Positions 1-5,279 of a DNA stretch of 8,808 bases are shown piece after piece. The translations under genes were made by a program, and so were the position numbers. The DNA is from Bifidobacterium breve (GTDB lineage Bacteria > Actinomycetota > Actinomycetes > S36-B12), in NCBI GenBank assembly GCA_945900705.1, contig CAMDKJ010000065.1:1-8808 (forward strand), read 5' to 3'. Within the stretch, counting starts at the first letter, position 1, and each line of letters starts with the position of its first letter. The notes under the pieces are model-generated. The model was given only the letters and a program-made list of their open reading frames with translations. It was not told the DNA's origin and searched no databases.

Positions 1-603
1 TACGAATGCGACGGCTGCTGCGAGTACGCCACTAAACACGAACGCAGCTCCAATAACATAATTGGAACGAACCCCCAAGAGCCTCGCAGTTTGAAAATCA
101 CTTGATGCTGCGCGGATCTGGAGACCCAAAGTCGTGTTTTCTATCAAGAAGCGCATGCCTGCGAGAAGGACCAAGGCCAGAATTATGGTTAGGACACTGC
201 CACGGGTAATCGTGGTATCGCCAAATTCAATTACCCCGGACATCCACGGAGCTATTTGCCCCGATATTGGAAGTGCTCCGAAAATGATTTCATAAAGCCG
301 CTGCAGGAAAATACTTACTCCGAATGATGCGATGAGTAGCACCGACGGCCCGGCTAGTCGAAGGCGCTTGAAAACACTCAACTCCATGAGCAGTGCAAGT
401 ATTGCTGTTCCTGTGACAGCGATCATGATGCTGATTGGCAATCCGAGATCGATTGTGATTATGAATAAGTAGGCCCCGATTGCGATTAATTCGCCATGGG
501 CGAAGTTCACTAGGCGCATTACGCCAAAGACCAGCCCGATGCCAAGTGCGGCTAACCCATAAAGACCGCCATAGCTAAGTGCGTCAAGGATTGTCTGAAT
601 CAT
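1..603 (-). CDS. livH: Branched-chain amino acid-type ABC transporter permease LivH (partial, C-terminus off the window)
   Basis: This is an integral inner-membrane permease of the Liv/HAAT family, one half of the channel through which the ligand delivered by the binding protein passes. It starts at ATG 603-601 and stays open for 201 codons to the window edge, about two thirds of the usual 290-300 residues. Reading the strand gives a strongly hydrophobic protein with several membrane segments. The family motif NFAHGEL lies at about residues 33-39, and a loop AASSDFQTARLLGV near residue 175 matches the cytoplasmic coupling region that contacts the ATPases. The start overlaps the livF stop as ATGA (603-600), so translation is probably coupled; GAGG lies about 8 bases upstream. 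Family assignment is firm. The substrate is not readable, because Liv-type systems also carry urea and amides. Confidence 0.92.
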   Translation of the reverse strand, partial: MIQTILDALSYGGLYGLAALGIGLVFGVMRLVNFAHGELIAIGAYLFIITIDLGLPISIMIAVTGTAILALLMELSVFKRLRLAGPSVLLIASFGVSIFLQRLYEIIFGALPISGQIAPWMSGVIEFGDTTITRGSVLTIILALVLLAGMRFLIENTTLGLQIRAASSDFQTARLLGVRSNYVIGAAFVFSGVLAAAVAFV

Positions 604-1325
604 TCTCGGTCCTCGCCTGTCCCAAAGTACGCGGCTGCGAGTTTTGTCTCGTCCTTAGCATCTTCGCGGGAGAGGGTCGCGCGGACGTGCCCCTCTCGCA
701 TTACCAACGTGCGCGAAGCAATGCTCATGATCAGATGTGCCCTTTGTTCAACAACAATTATTGCAGTTCCAAGTTCTTGAATTCTATTAAGAACACCAAA
801 GACATCCTTTATCACCATGGGCGAAAGTCCGAGACTGGGCTCATCAAGCATAAGTAGACTTGGCTCAGAAACCAGTGCGCGCGCGATCGCAAGTTGTTGT
901 TGTTGCCCGCCGCTAAGTAACCCAGCTTGATGGTTTCGATGGCTATTGATAACTGGAAATAAGTCGGTCACTTCGGCCAGAGCCTTCGCGGACCCTGACT
1001 TATCCCGTCGACCGGTGAGGCCCAGTAGCAAATTCTCATTAACGGTCAGGTCAGTGAAGATGGCTCGACCCTCTGGGACGAGTGCTAGACCCAAGCGAAC
1101 AATATCCTCGGGCTTCCTCCCGCGAATCGAAGCGCCTCGGAACTCGATGTCCCCATGTGAGGGTTTAACCGATCCAGCCAATGCCGCCAAGAAGGTTGAC
1201 TTACCAGCGCCGTTTGGGCCGACAATGCCGACGAGTTCACCGGGCTCTACCTCAATATGCCCATTAAACAAAACTTGTACTTTTCCGTAACCGGCTTGGA
1301 GATCACGAACGCTCAGAAGGCTCAT
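600..1325 (-). CDS. livF: Branched-chain amino acid-type ABC transporter ATPase LivF
   Basis: This is the cytoplasmic ATPase subunit of the Liv-type importer, pairing with LivG to power LivH/LivM. The 241 residues match the usual LivF length of about 235-245. Walker A is GPNGAGKST (36-44), the Q-loop region is ALVPEGRAIF (81-90), the signature is LSGGQQQQ (137-144) and Walker B is LLMLDEP (157-163). The H-loop position reads VVEQRAH with Gln194 instead of His, which is typical of LivF proteins and is not damage. Its ATG (1325-1323) overlaps the livG stop as ATGA, and its TGA overlaps the livH start, so livG-livF-livH form one tightly coupled unit. No ribosome binding site stands out upstream beyond a weak GGTGG, consistent with coupling to livG. 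The subunit call is firm; the substrate is unknown. Confidence 0.95.
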   Translation of the reverse strand: MSLLSVRDLQAGYGKVQVLFNGHIEVEPGELVGIVGPNGAGKSTFLAALAGSVKPSHGDIEFRGASIRGRKPEDIVRLGLALVPEGRAIFTDLTVNENLLLGLTGRRDKSGSAKALAEVTDLFPVINSHRNHQAGLLSGGQQQQLAIARALVSEPSLLMLDEPSLGLSPMVIKDVFGVLNRIQELGTAIIVVEQRAHLIMSIASRTLVMREGHVRATLSREDAKDETKLAAAYFGTGEDRE

Positions 1326-2068
1326 GCCAGGCCACCATGCAAGCCCATGGGTGCGTCGCCTAGATAGGCGGATAAAACACCCTCATCCTTCAAAGCCTCC
1401 CCCGGAGGTCCTTCAAAAAGTAGCTCACCGGAGGCCAATACAAAGACCCTCGAACATGCATCCGCGACAAGTCCCACATTGTGTTCGATTAGCAGCATGC
1501 CACAACCCGACTCCCGTTGAATATTCTCAAGGGCTGCAAGCAATGCGGGGGTCTCGTGGTTATTTAGGCCAGCAGCTGGTTCATCCATGATCAGGTAATC
1601 GGGATTGGCCGTGAGGGCACGGGCCAGCCCAACCAGTCGTGACAGCCCATGGGATAAGCCGGCGGCTGGCCGTGTCATTACTGCGGTGAGCCCTAGCATT
1701 TCGAGTGCATTAAGGGCTCGCCTATTAGCCAAATTGCTCGATGCACCAGACCCGATGGCTCCGAGAACCACGTTCTCAGTCACTGACAATTCGGGGAAGA
1801 GTCGCCCGGATTGGAAGGTTCTGGCTAAGCCGGCCTTTGTTCTAGCTTCGGGGGCGAGTCCATCAATACACCTGCCATCGATTAGCACGGTCCCGGAGTT
1901 TTGGGTTTCGTATCCCGCCATAATATTGAGGAGTGTGGTTTTGCCGGCACCGTTGGGGCCAAGAAGTCCAACAATCTCACCTCTTTGTACCGTGACAGTG
2001 ACATCCTCAAGGACTCGGATGGCGCCAAAGGATTTCACAATCGACACAGCTTCAAGCATCTGCGTCAC
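1322..2068 (-). CDS. livG: Branched-chain amino acid-type ABC transporter ATPase LivG
   Basis: This is the second cytoplasmic ATPase of the Liv-type importer. I chose GTG at 2068-2066, giving 248 residues beginning MTQMLEAVSIVKSFG, because AGGAGA (2079-2074) lies 5 bases before it. A TTG nine codons further out (2095) lacks such a site. Numbered from GTG, Walker A is GPNGAGKTT (37-45), the Q-loop is RTFQ (83-86), Walker B is LIMDEPAAGLN (159-169) and the H-loop is IEHN with His196. The signature is degenerate, LSHGLSR (138-144): LivG proteins usually have something like LAYGQQR, so loss of the Gln is a little unusual. The gene follows the binding-protein gene after about 150 bases that contain a hairpin and a tandem repeat, and overlaps livF by four bases. 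Function as LivG is firm. Confidence 0.94.
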   Translation of the reverse strand: MTQMLEAVSIVKSFGAIRVLEDVTVTVQRGEIVGLLGPNGAGKTTLLNIMAGYETQNSGTVLIDGRCIDGLAPEARTKAGLARTFQSGRLFPELSVTENVVLGAIGSGASSNLANRRALNALEMLGLTAVMTRPAAGLSHGLSRLVGLARALTANPDYLIMDEPAAGLNNHETPALLAALENIQRESGCGMLLIEHNVGLVADACSRVFVLASGELLFEGPPGEALKDEGVLSAYLGDAPMGLHGGLA

Positions 2069-2073
2069 GGATG

Positions 2074-2079
2074 TCTCCT
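2074..2079 (-). promoter_or_regulatory. Ribosome binding site that fixes the livG start
   Basis: Read on the minus strand, AGGAGA is followed by the 5-base spacer CATCC and then GTG at 2068-2066. The in-frame ATG at 2059 would lie 14 bases away and the TTG at 2095 lies upstream of the site, so this site favours GTG 2068. Confidence 0.7.
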
Positions 2080-2120
2080 GGAAGAGCGACTGCAAGTCGA
2101 AATGGCCACGGGATAGACCT

Positions 2121-2168
2121 TACTCACTTACTTACTCAGTTACTTACTCACTTACTTACTCAGTTAAG
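2121..2168. repeat. Two-copy 24-bp tandem repeat built of TTAC/TCAC words
   Basis: Copies at 2121-2144 and 2145-2168 agree at 22 of 24 positions; only the last two bases differ. Each copy is itself made of four-base words (TACT, CACT, TTAC), so on the minus strand the transcript contains a run of GAGTAAG/GTAAGT units. The block lies between the hairpin at 2169-2211 and livG, inside the presumed operon message, and is noncoding. It could be a slippage-prone microsatellite, a protein or RNA binding array, or a neutral expansion. Confidence 0.85.
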
Positions 2169-2211
2169 CGTCAGGCTGTGGAGATAGAAGTGATATCTCC
2201 ACAGCCTGACG
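2169..2211 (-). terminator. 18-bp perfect inverted repeat after the binding-protein gene (partial terminator or mRNA-stabilising hairpin)
   Basis: Arms 2169-2186 and 2194-2211 are exact reverse complements over 18 bases, with a 7-base loop (2187-2193). On the minus strand the hairpin begins 7 bases after the TAG of the substrate-binding protein gene. No T-run follows on that strand; the sequence instead enters the GTAA-rich tandem repeat. In many binding-protein operons such an intercistronic hairpin lowers transcription into the membrane and ATPase genes, or protects the upstream message from 3' exonucleases. The dyad is certain; the regulatory role is inference. Confidence 0.7.
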
Positions 2212-2218
2212 ATGCCAA

Positions 2219-3526
2219 CTAGTTGAGGATCGGCTGTTCTGCAGCCCGGTACTCAAGGAATGCGTGCTTGCCCTTTTGCACCTCCATGACCGCCATTGGT
2301 CGAGTCACATTTACGTGCAACTCGGGCGAGAAGCTAGTTGGTCCGGCTGTCAGATCAACTTGGCTAAATGCCTCCAAGGCAGCAGCAAGGGCGGCACCAT
2401 CGGTGGAACCCGCTTGCTCGGCAGCCAGCTTGAATGCCTCGATACTTGATGCACCCGTAACCAAGCCGCTAGTTGCCGCATCGTTGCCTGTGAGTTCCTT
2501 ATAGGCAGCAAGCAGTTCAGCAACCTTGGGGTTGGGGTCATCACCGAATACGGACGCGTATGTCACGAAGTAGAAGTCCGAAAGATCCGGGACCGCTCCG
2601 AGCCAGAACGCACCATCCATGCCGAAGCCAGAAATAGTCGGTGCGTCAACGCCACCGGCGCGCAGTGCAGCAGCAGCTTCAGCTCCACCGCCTGGGTAGG
2701 AGCACAAGGCGACAACATCTGGCTTTGACTCCTTGATTTCCTTAACCTGTGCGGTAACCGGGGATGCAAGGGAGCCTTCTGGCGTTTGGCTGAACTCAGG
2801 TGCGGCGACGATTTTGCCACCCAGTTGGGTCCAGCGCTTTTCGAACACCTTGCACTGATTCTGGGTGTATTTAATTGACATGTCCTTGAACAGTGCTGCA
2901 TTGGGTCCGAAATTCTCGAATGCGTACTCGGCCATGATTGCGGCCTCACCTGGGACCGCGGAGCCAAGTGAGAAGCCGAGCGTCAAACCGGCATCAGGTC
3001 CCATGATCGTGTCGCCGACGCATGGAGCGATGACGAGCACCCCGGCGTCCTGCGCAACCTGTGAAGCCTTGGCGTTGATGTCATAGTCACAAGTAACTAG
3101 GAGCATCTTGGCGCCCTGGGAAATCAACTCGGTAGCAATTTGCGCGCCCTTGTCGGGATTGGTTTCGCCATCAACCGCAACTAGTTCCAGCTGGCAGCCG
3201 AGCACGCCACCTTCGGCGTTAGCCTTGGCAATTGCGATTCGAGCGGTATCCAAGGCTGGTACGTCAAATGGTGACATGAAGCCGGTTTGTGCCATTGCCG
3301 AACCGATGATGATTGGTTCAGTGCACTCAGCTGCTGCCGAAGGGGCTGCTGCCGAAGGGGCTGCTGCGGAAGGGGCTGCTGCGGAAGGGGCTGCCGCCGA
3401 AGGGGCTGCCGCCGAAGGGGCTGCTGCTGGTTCTTCCGTGGTAGTCGTGGTGGAGGCGCAGCTAGCAAGCACGAGGCTCAGGCTTGCAGCTACCGTCACG
3501 ATCCCAAAGGCCTTAGTTCTTTTCAT
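2219..3526 (-). CDS. Branched-chain amino acid-type ABC transporter substrate-binding lipoprotein
   Basis: This is the extracytoplasmic receptor of the Liv-type importer, 435 residues. It begins with a lipoprotein signal peptide: MKRTK, a hydrophobic stretch, then the lipobox LASC with Cys23 as the lipidation site. A Thr/Glu stretch and a linker of six AAAPS-type units (about 34-66) tether the binding domain, which starts near ECTEPIIIGSAM (67-78) and has the Peripla_BP_6 layout, with segments such as VVALCSYPGGGAEAAAALRAG near 271-291. Liv-type binding proteins are usually 370-420 residues; the linker explains the excess. The ATG has GAGGAGA upstream with a 5-base spacer. It is the first gene of the operon, directly after the divergent control region. 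The ligand cannot be read; the neighbouring monooxygenase makes a small N- or S-compound as plausible as an amino acid. Confidence 0.93.
   Translation of the reverse strand: MKRTKAFGIVTVAASLSLVLASCASTTTTTEEPAAAPSAAAPSAAAPSAAAPSAAAPSAAAPSAAAECTEPIIIGSAMAQTGFMSPFDVPALDTARIAIAKANAEGGVLGCQLELVAVDGETNPDKGAQIATELISQGAKMLLVTCDYDINAKASQVAQDAGVLVIAPCVGDTIMGPDAGLTLGFSLGSAVPGEAAIMAEYAFENFGPNAALFKDMSIKYTQNQCKVFEKRWTQLGGKIVAAPEFSQTPEGSLASPVTAQVKEIKESKPDVVALCSYPGGGAEAAAALRAGGVDAPTISGFGMDGAFWLGAVPDLSDFYFVTYASVFGDDPNPKVAELLAAYKELTGNDAATSGLVTGASSIEAFKLAAEQAGSTDGAALAAALEAFSQVDLTAGPTSFSPELHVNVTRPMAVMEVQKGKHAFLEYRAAEQPILN
3330..3428. repeat. Six 15-bp tandem repeats encoding the AAAPS linker
   Basis: Six complete 15-bp units run from 3330 to 3419, with a partial seventh to 3428. 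They occur as pairs of identical variants: units 1-2 (GCTGCTGCCGAAGGG), units 3-4 (GCTGCTGCGGAAGGG) and units 5-6 (GCTGCCGCCGAAGGG). All differences are silent, so each unit encodes Pro-Ser-Ala-Ala-Ala. The block lies inside the binding-protein gene, just after the lipobox region, and is a likely site of copy-number change between strains without a frameshift. Confidence 0.95.
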
Positions 3527-3584
3527 ATGTTCTCCTCAAATCCATGGGCAAATTAACCCTCTGGGTTGTCACTAGCGGGTTCTA

Positions 3585-3612
3585 TTTATACCGCTATTCT
3601 GCCGTACGTAAA
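3585..3612 (-). promoter_or_regulatory. Putative sigma70-type promoter of the Liv-type operon
   Basis: On the minus strand, -35 TTTACG (3612-3607) and -10 TATAAA (3590-3585) are separated by 16 bases. Transcription would begin near 3577, giving a leader of about 50 bases before the binding-protein ATG at 3526. The -10 matches the consensus at 5 of 6 positions and the -35 at 4 of 6. This is a prediction by eye. Confidence 0.45.
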
Positions 3613-3630
3613 TAAACCGCGATAAGATGT

Positions 3631-3645
3631 GGTCATATTGTGACC
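3631..3645. promoter_or_regulatory. Candidate regulator-binding dyad GGTCA-N5-TGACC
   Basis: GGTCATATTGTGACC is a perfect 5-bp inverted repeat with a 5-base spacer. It is centred roughly 25 bp upstream of the putative -35 of the transporter operon and about 234 bp before the monooxygenase start. The position suits an activator site for the leftward promoter. No regulator gene lies in the window, so the family that binds it is unknown. Confidence 0.4.
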
Positions 3646-3732
3646 TAATTCCAAGCATTGTGGGTCGATATTCACATTTTCCCCAAAAATTACCCCGCTG
3701 CCTGGTTCGGCCCAGCGTAGATAAGCAGGTTG

Positions 3733-3777
3733 AGCGCCTGAATTGGGGTTGTTATTCATCAGTTAGCGCCAAATTGG
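3733..3777. repeat. Pair of short direct repeats upstream of the monooxygenase gene
   Basis: AGCGCCTGAATTGG (3733-3746) and AGCGCCAAATTGG (3765-3777) share AGCGCC and AATTGG, with a one-base difference in spacing. They begin 32 bp apart, about three helical turns, so a protein could contact both on the same face of the DNA. This could also be chance; no function is established. Confidence 0.3.
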
Positions 3778-3871
3778 ATGATTCAGAGCGTGATATGGGT
3801 AGTCCGGTGTGTGCTCGAAGGCCATTGTGGTGGCAGGATCAGGGTTTTAATGAGATTAGGAGACCCCTACG

Positions 3872-4969
3872 GTGAAGCCCCTTCTGGATAATAAGGATTT
3901 AAAGTTAGGCCTCTTCTCAGCCAACTGCTCGGGTGGCATGGCCGTATCGAAGGCTCCGGATCGTTGGAGTGCTAGCTGGGATGACAATCTGCGTCTAGCC
4001 AAAATAGCCGATGAAGTCGGAATTGATTTCATGTTGCCAATCGCCCGCTGGATCGGATACGGCGGCGAAACCAATTTCCATGGTTCGGTGCTAGACCCTA
4101 CGGTCTGGGCCGCCAGCATCCTTGCTAACACTAAGCGAATCTCAGTTTTCGCTACCGTCCACACGGCCTATTCCCACCCGATTGTGGTGGCTAAGCAAAT
4201 GGCGACAGTGGATCAAGTTGGTAAGGGTCGTGCGGGCCTGAATGTCGTAGCGGGATGGAATAAACCCGAATACGACACTTTTGGAATCGAACTGCCGCAG
4301 GACCACGATGATCGTTACGCCTACGCGCAGGAGTGGTTCGACATCGTCAAAAAGATGTGGACAACCGAAGGCCAATTTGCTTGGGATGGCGAGTTCTTTC
4401 ATCTAGAGCACGTAGAAAGCCTACCTAAGCCCTTTGACGGAATGATTCCGATTCTCAATGCCGGCTCGTCGAGGCAGGGTCGGGAGTTTGCCGCTCGGAA
4501 TGCCAATTTTGTTTTCACCATCGTTGGCGGTCCCGATGATGGAGCTGAAGTAGTGAAAACCGTGACGACTCAGGCTAAGGACGAGTATCACCGCGATGCT
4601 GGAGTATTCACTCTTGGGTATTGCGTGGTACGCCCAACGGAAAAAGAGGCAAAGGACTTCCTTCACTACTACGCGGAAGAAAATGCCGACTGGGGTGCGG
4701 TGGACAATCTTATGACCCTGCAAGGAATGCATGCCCAGTCGTTCACCCCAGAAATGTTGTCAATGTTCCGGGAGCGATTTGCTGGGGGTCACGGGTCGTG
4801 TCCAATTATTGGCTCGCCGGACCAGGTAGCCGATGAAATCGAGAGGTTTGCCAAGGCCGGATTCGGTGGGATGACTCTTTCATTCTTCGATTACGCCGCG
4901 GAACTACCATATTTTGCTCAAGAGGTGCTACCGCGCCTAGAAGCCAAGGGCGTGCGACTTCCCAGATAA
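3872..4969 (+). CDS. FMN-dependent luciferase-like (LLM class) monooxygenase, RutA/SfnG type
   Basis: This is a cytoplasmic two-component flavin monooxygenase of 365 residues, a length normal for RutA (uracil ring-opening oxygenase) and SfnG (dimethylsulfone monooxygenase). The start is GTG 3872, with AGGAGA 8 bases upstream. Recognisable stretches are ANCSGGMAVSK (17-27, resembling the SfnG N-terminus), ARWIGYGGETNFH (58-70, resembling RutA RGFGGKTEFW), VVAKQMATVDQ (105-115), the flavin-site stretch GRAGLNVVAGWNKPEY (119-134), NAGSSRQGREFAAR (196-209) and a C-terminal IGSPDQVADEIERFAKAGFGGMTLSF (313-338). It uses reduced FMN and oxygen to oxidise a small carbon-nitrogen or carbon-sulfur compound. 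It is divergent from a Liv-type import operon, which suggests it acts on the imported ligand. No flavin reductase or other Rut/Sfn gene is in the window, so the substrate is open. Confidence 0.9.
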   Translation: MKPLLDNKDLKLGLFSANCSGGMAVSKAPDRWSASWDDNLRLAKIADEVGIDFMLPIARWIGYGGETNFHGSVLDPTVWAASILANTKRISVFATVHTAYSHPIVVAKQMATVDQVGKGRAGLNVVAGWNKPEYDTFGIELPQDHDDRYAYAQEWFDIVKKMWTTEGQFAWDGEFFHLEHVESLPKPFDGMIPILNAGSSRQGREFAARNANFVFTIVGGPDDGAEVVKTVTTQAKDEYHRDAGVFTLGYCVVRPTEKEAKDFLHYYAEENADWGAVDNLMTLQGMHAQSFTPEMLSMFRERFAGGHGSCPIIGSPDQVADEIERFAKAGFGGMTLSFFDYAAELPYFAQEVLPRLEAKGVRLPR

Positions 4970-4977
4970 GGCGATCT

Positions 4978-4992
4978 TGGGGAAATACCCCA
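4978..4992 (+). terminator. Weak terminator-like hairpin after the monooxygenase gene
   Basis: TGGGG-AAATA-CCCCA forms a 5-bp GC-rich stem with a 5-base loop, beginning 8 bases after the TAA of the monooxygenase. No T-run follows, so it may only contribute to termination together with the larger hairpin at 5000-5060. Confidence 0.35.
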
Positions 4993-4999
4993 GTTGCAA

Positions 5000-5060
5000 G
5001 ACCTCCTTATTGATAGCGCCAAGAGTGCGGGGATAACTCTTAACTCGCTATCAGGGGGTC
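5000..5060 (+). other. Extended 61-nt bulged hairpin in the convergent gap
   Basis: On the plus strand GACCTCC (5000-5006) can pair with GGGGGTC (5054-5060, one G-T wobble). After a 4-base bulge, TGATAGC (5011-5017) pairs exactly with GCTATCA (5047-5053). After a 3/5 internal loop, AAGAGT (5021-5026) pairs with ACTCTT (5036-5041) around a 9-base loop. The total is 20 pairs. The wobble favours the plus-strand RNA, so it could form the 3' end of the monooxygenase message or a small RNA. It lies at the 3' side of both flanking genes, so a riboswitch role is unlikely. Confidence 0.5.
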
Positions 5061-5069
5061 GTGCGTGGT

Positions 5070-5205
5070 GCTACGTAGCAAAGAAAGAGAAACCTCGCAC
5101 ACGTCTGACGTGACTCGGTCAAATCAGATATTCACTACAGAGGATCCACCAGAGATTCAGACTATTGAAACCAGCAGAGCCCGAATGATCATTACGTGTT
5201 CGTAA
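5070..5205. repeat. Cluster of short perfect palindromes
   Basis: Within 136 bp lie GCTACGTAGC (5070-5079), CACGTC-T-GACGTG (5100-5112), AATGATCATT (5184-5193) and TTACG-TGTT-CGTAA (5192-5205); GTGCG (5061-5065) and CGCAC (5096-5100) also bracket the first. They are too short and loop-poor to act as ordinary terminators. They may be protein-binding sites or chance. Confidence 0.4.
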
Positions 5206-5245
5206 ACTGCAGGTAACTGTGCTGGTCACACCCAAGACATTATGA

Positions 5246-5262
5246 ATCCCTTTATCAAGGAT
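5246..5262 (-). terminator. Weak hairpin after the dehydrogenase-like gene
   Basis: ATCCCTT (5246-5252) and AAGGAT (5257-5262) form a 6-bp stem with one bulged C and the loop TATC. On the minus strand it starts 17 bases after the stop of the dehydrogenase-like gene. No T-run follows, so terminator activity is only a possibility. Confidence 0.2.
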
Positions 5263-5279
5263 CTAGTGAACCGTTATCT

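Larger units (their letters stand above)
3527..3871. promoter_or_regulatory. Divergent intergenic control region between the Liv-type operon and the monooxygenase gene
   Basis: This 345-bp stretch holds no convincing gene. It must contain the promoters for the minus-strand transporter operon and the plus-strand monooxygenase. Visible elements are a sigma70-like promoter reading left (3585-3612), the dyad GGTCA-N5-TGACC (3631-3645), two direct repeats (3733-3777) and the ribosome binding site AGGAGA (3858-3863), 8 bases before the GTG of the monooxygenase. A plus-strand promoter is not obvious; TTGTGG near 3825 with a 17-base spacer to TAATGA is only a weak candidate. Confidence 0.7.
4970..5279. 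other. Gene-free convergent intergenic region rich in inverted repeats
   Basis: This 310-bp gap lies between the convergent monooxygenase and dehydrogenase genes, and I see no credible coding sequence or RNA gene of a known class in it. It contains a short GC-rich hairpin (4978-4992), an extended hairpin (5000-5060), a set of dyads (5070-5205) and a small bulged hairpin (5246-5262). None is followed by a convincing T-run on either strand. Confidence 0.7.

Noticed and set aside
600..1325. Gln in place of the H-loop His in LivF as a possible inactivating change
   Set aside because: LivF proteins in general have VEQ at this position, so it is a family trait.
2069..2095. Longer livG reading from TTG at 2095
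   Set aside because: The AGGAGA site lies inside this extension and 5 bases before GTG 2068, and the extra nine residues do not belong to the usual LivG start.
1605..2222. Plus-strand open frame of 205 codons
   Set aside because: It lies antisense to livG and runs through the TTAC repeat; it has no family features, while livG on the other strand is unmistakable.
3330..3428. Regular 15-bp repeats as a possible CRISPR array
   Set aside because: There are no spacers, and the units are contiguous and encode an in-frame linker.
3108..3575. Plus-strand open frame of 155 codons with Ala/Glu/Gly repeats
   Set aside because: It is the complement of the AAAPS linker and neighbouring codons of the binding-protein gene; the repeat keeps several frames open.
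3627..3875. Plus-strand open frame of 82 codons whose TGA overlaps the monooxygenase GTG
   Set aside because: It has no clear ribosome binding site, overlaps the dyad and other likely control elements, and its composition (many Arg, Trp and Cys) resembles no family I know. The GTGA overlap is probably coincidence.
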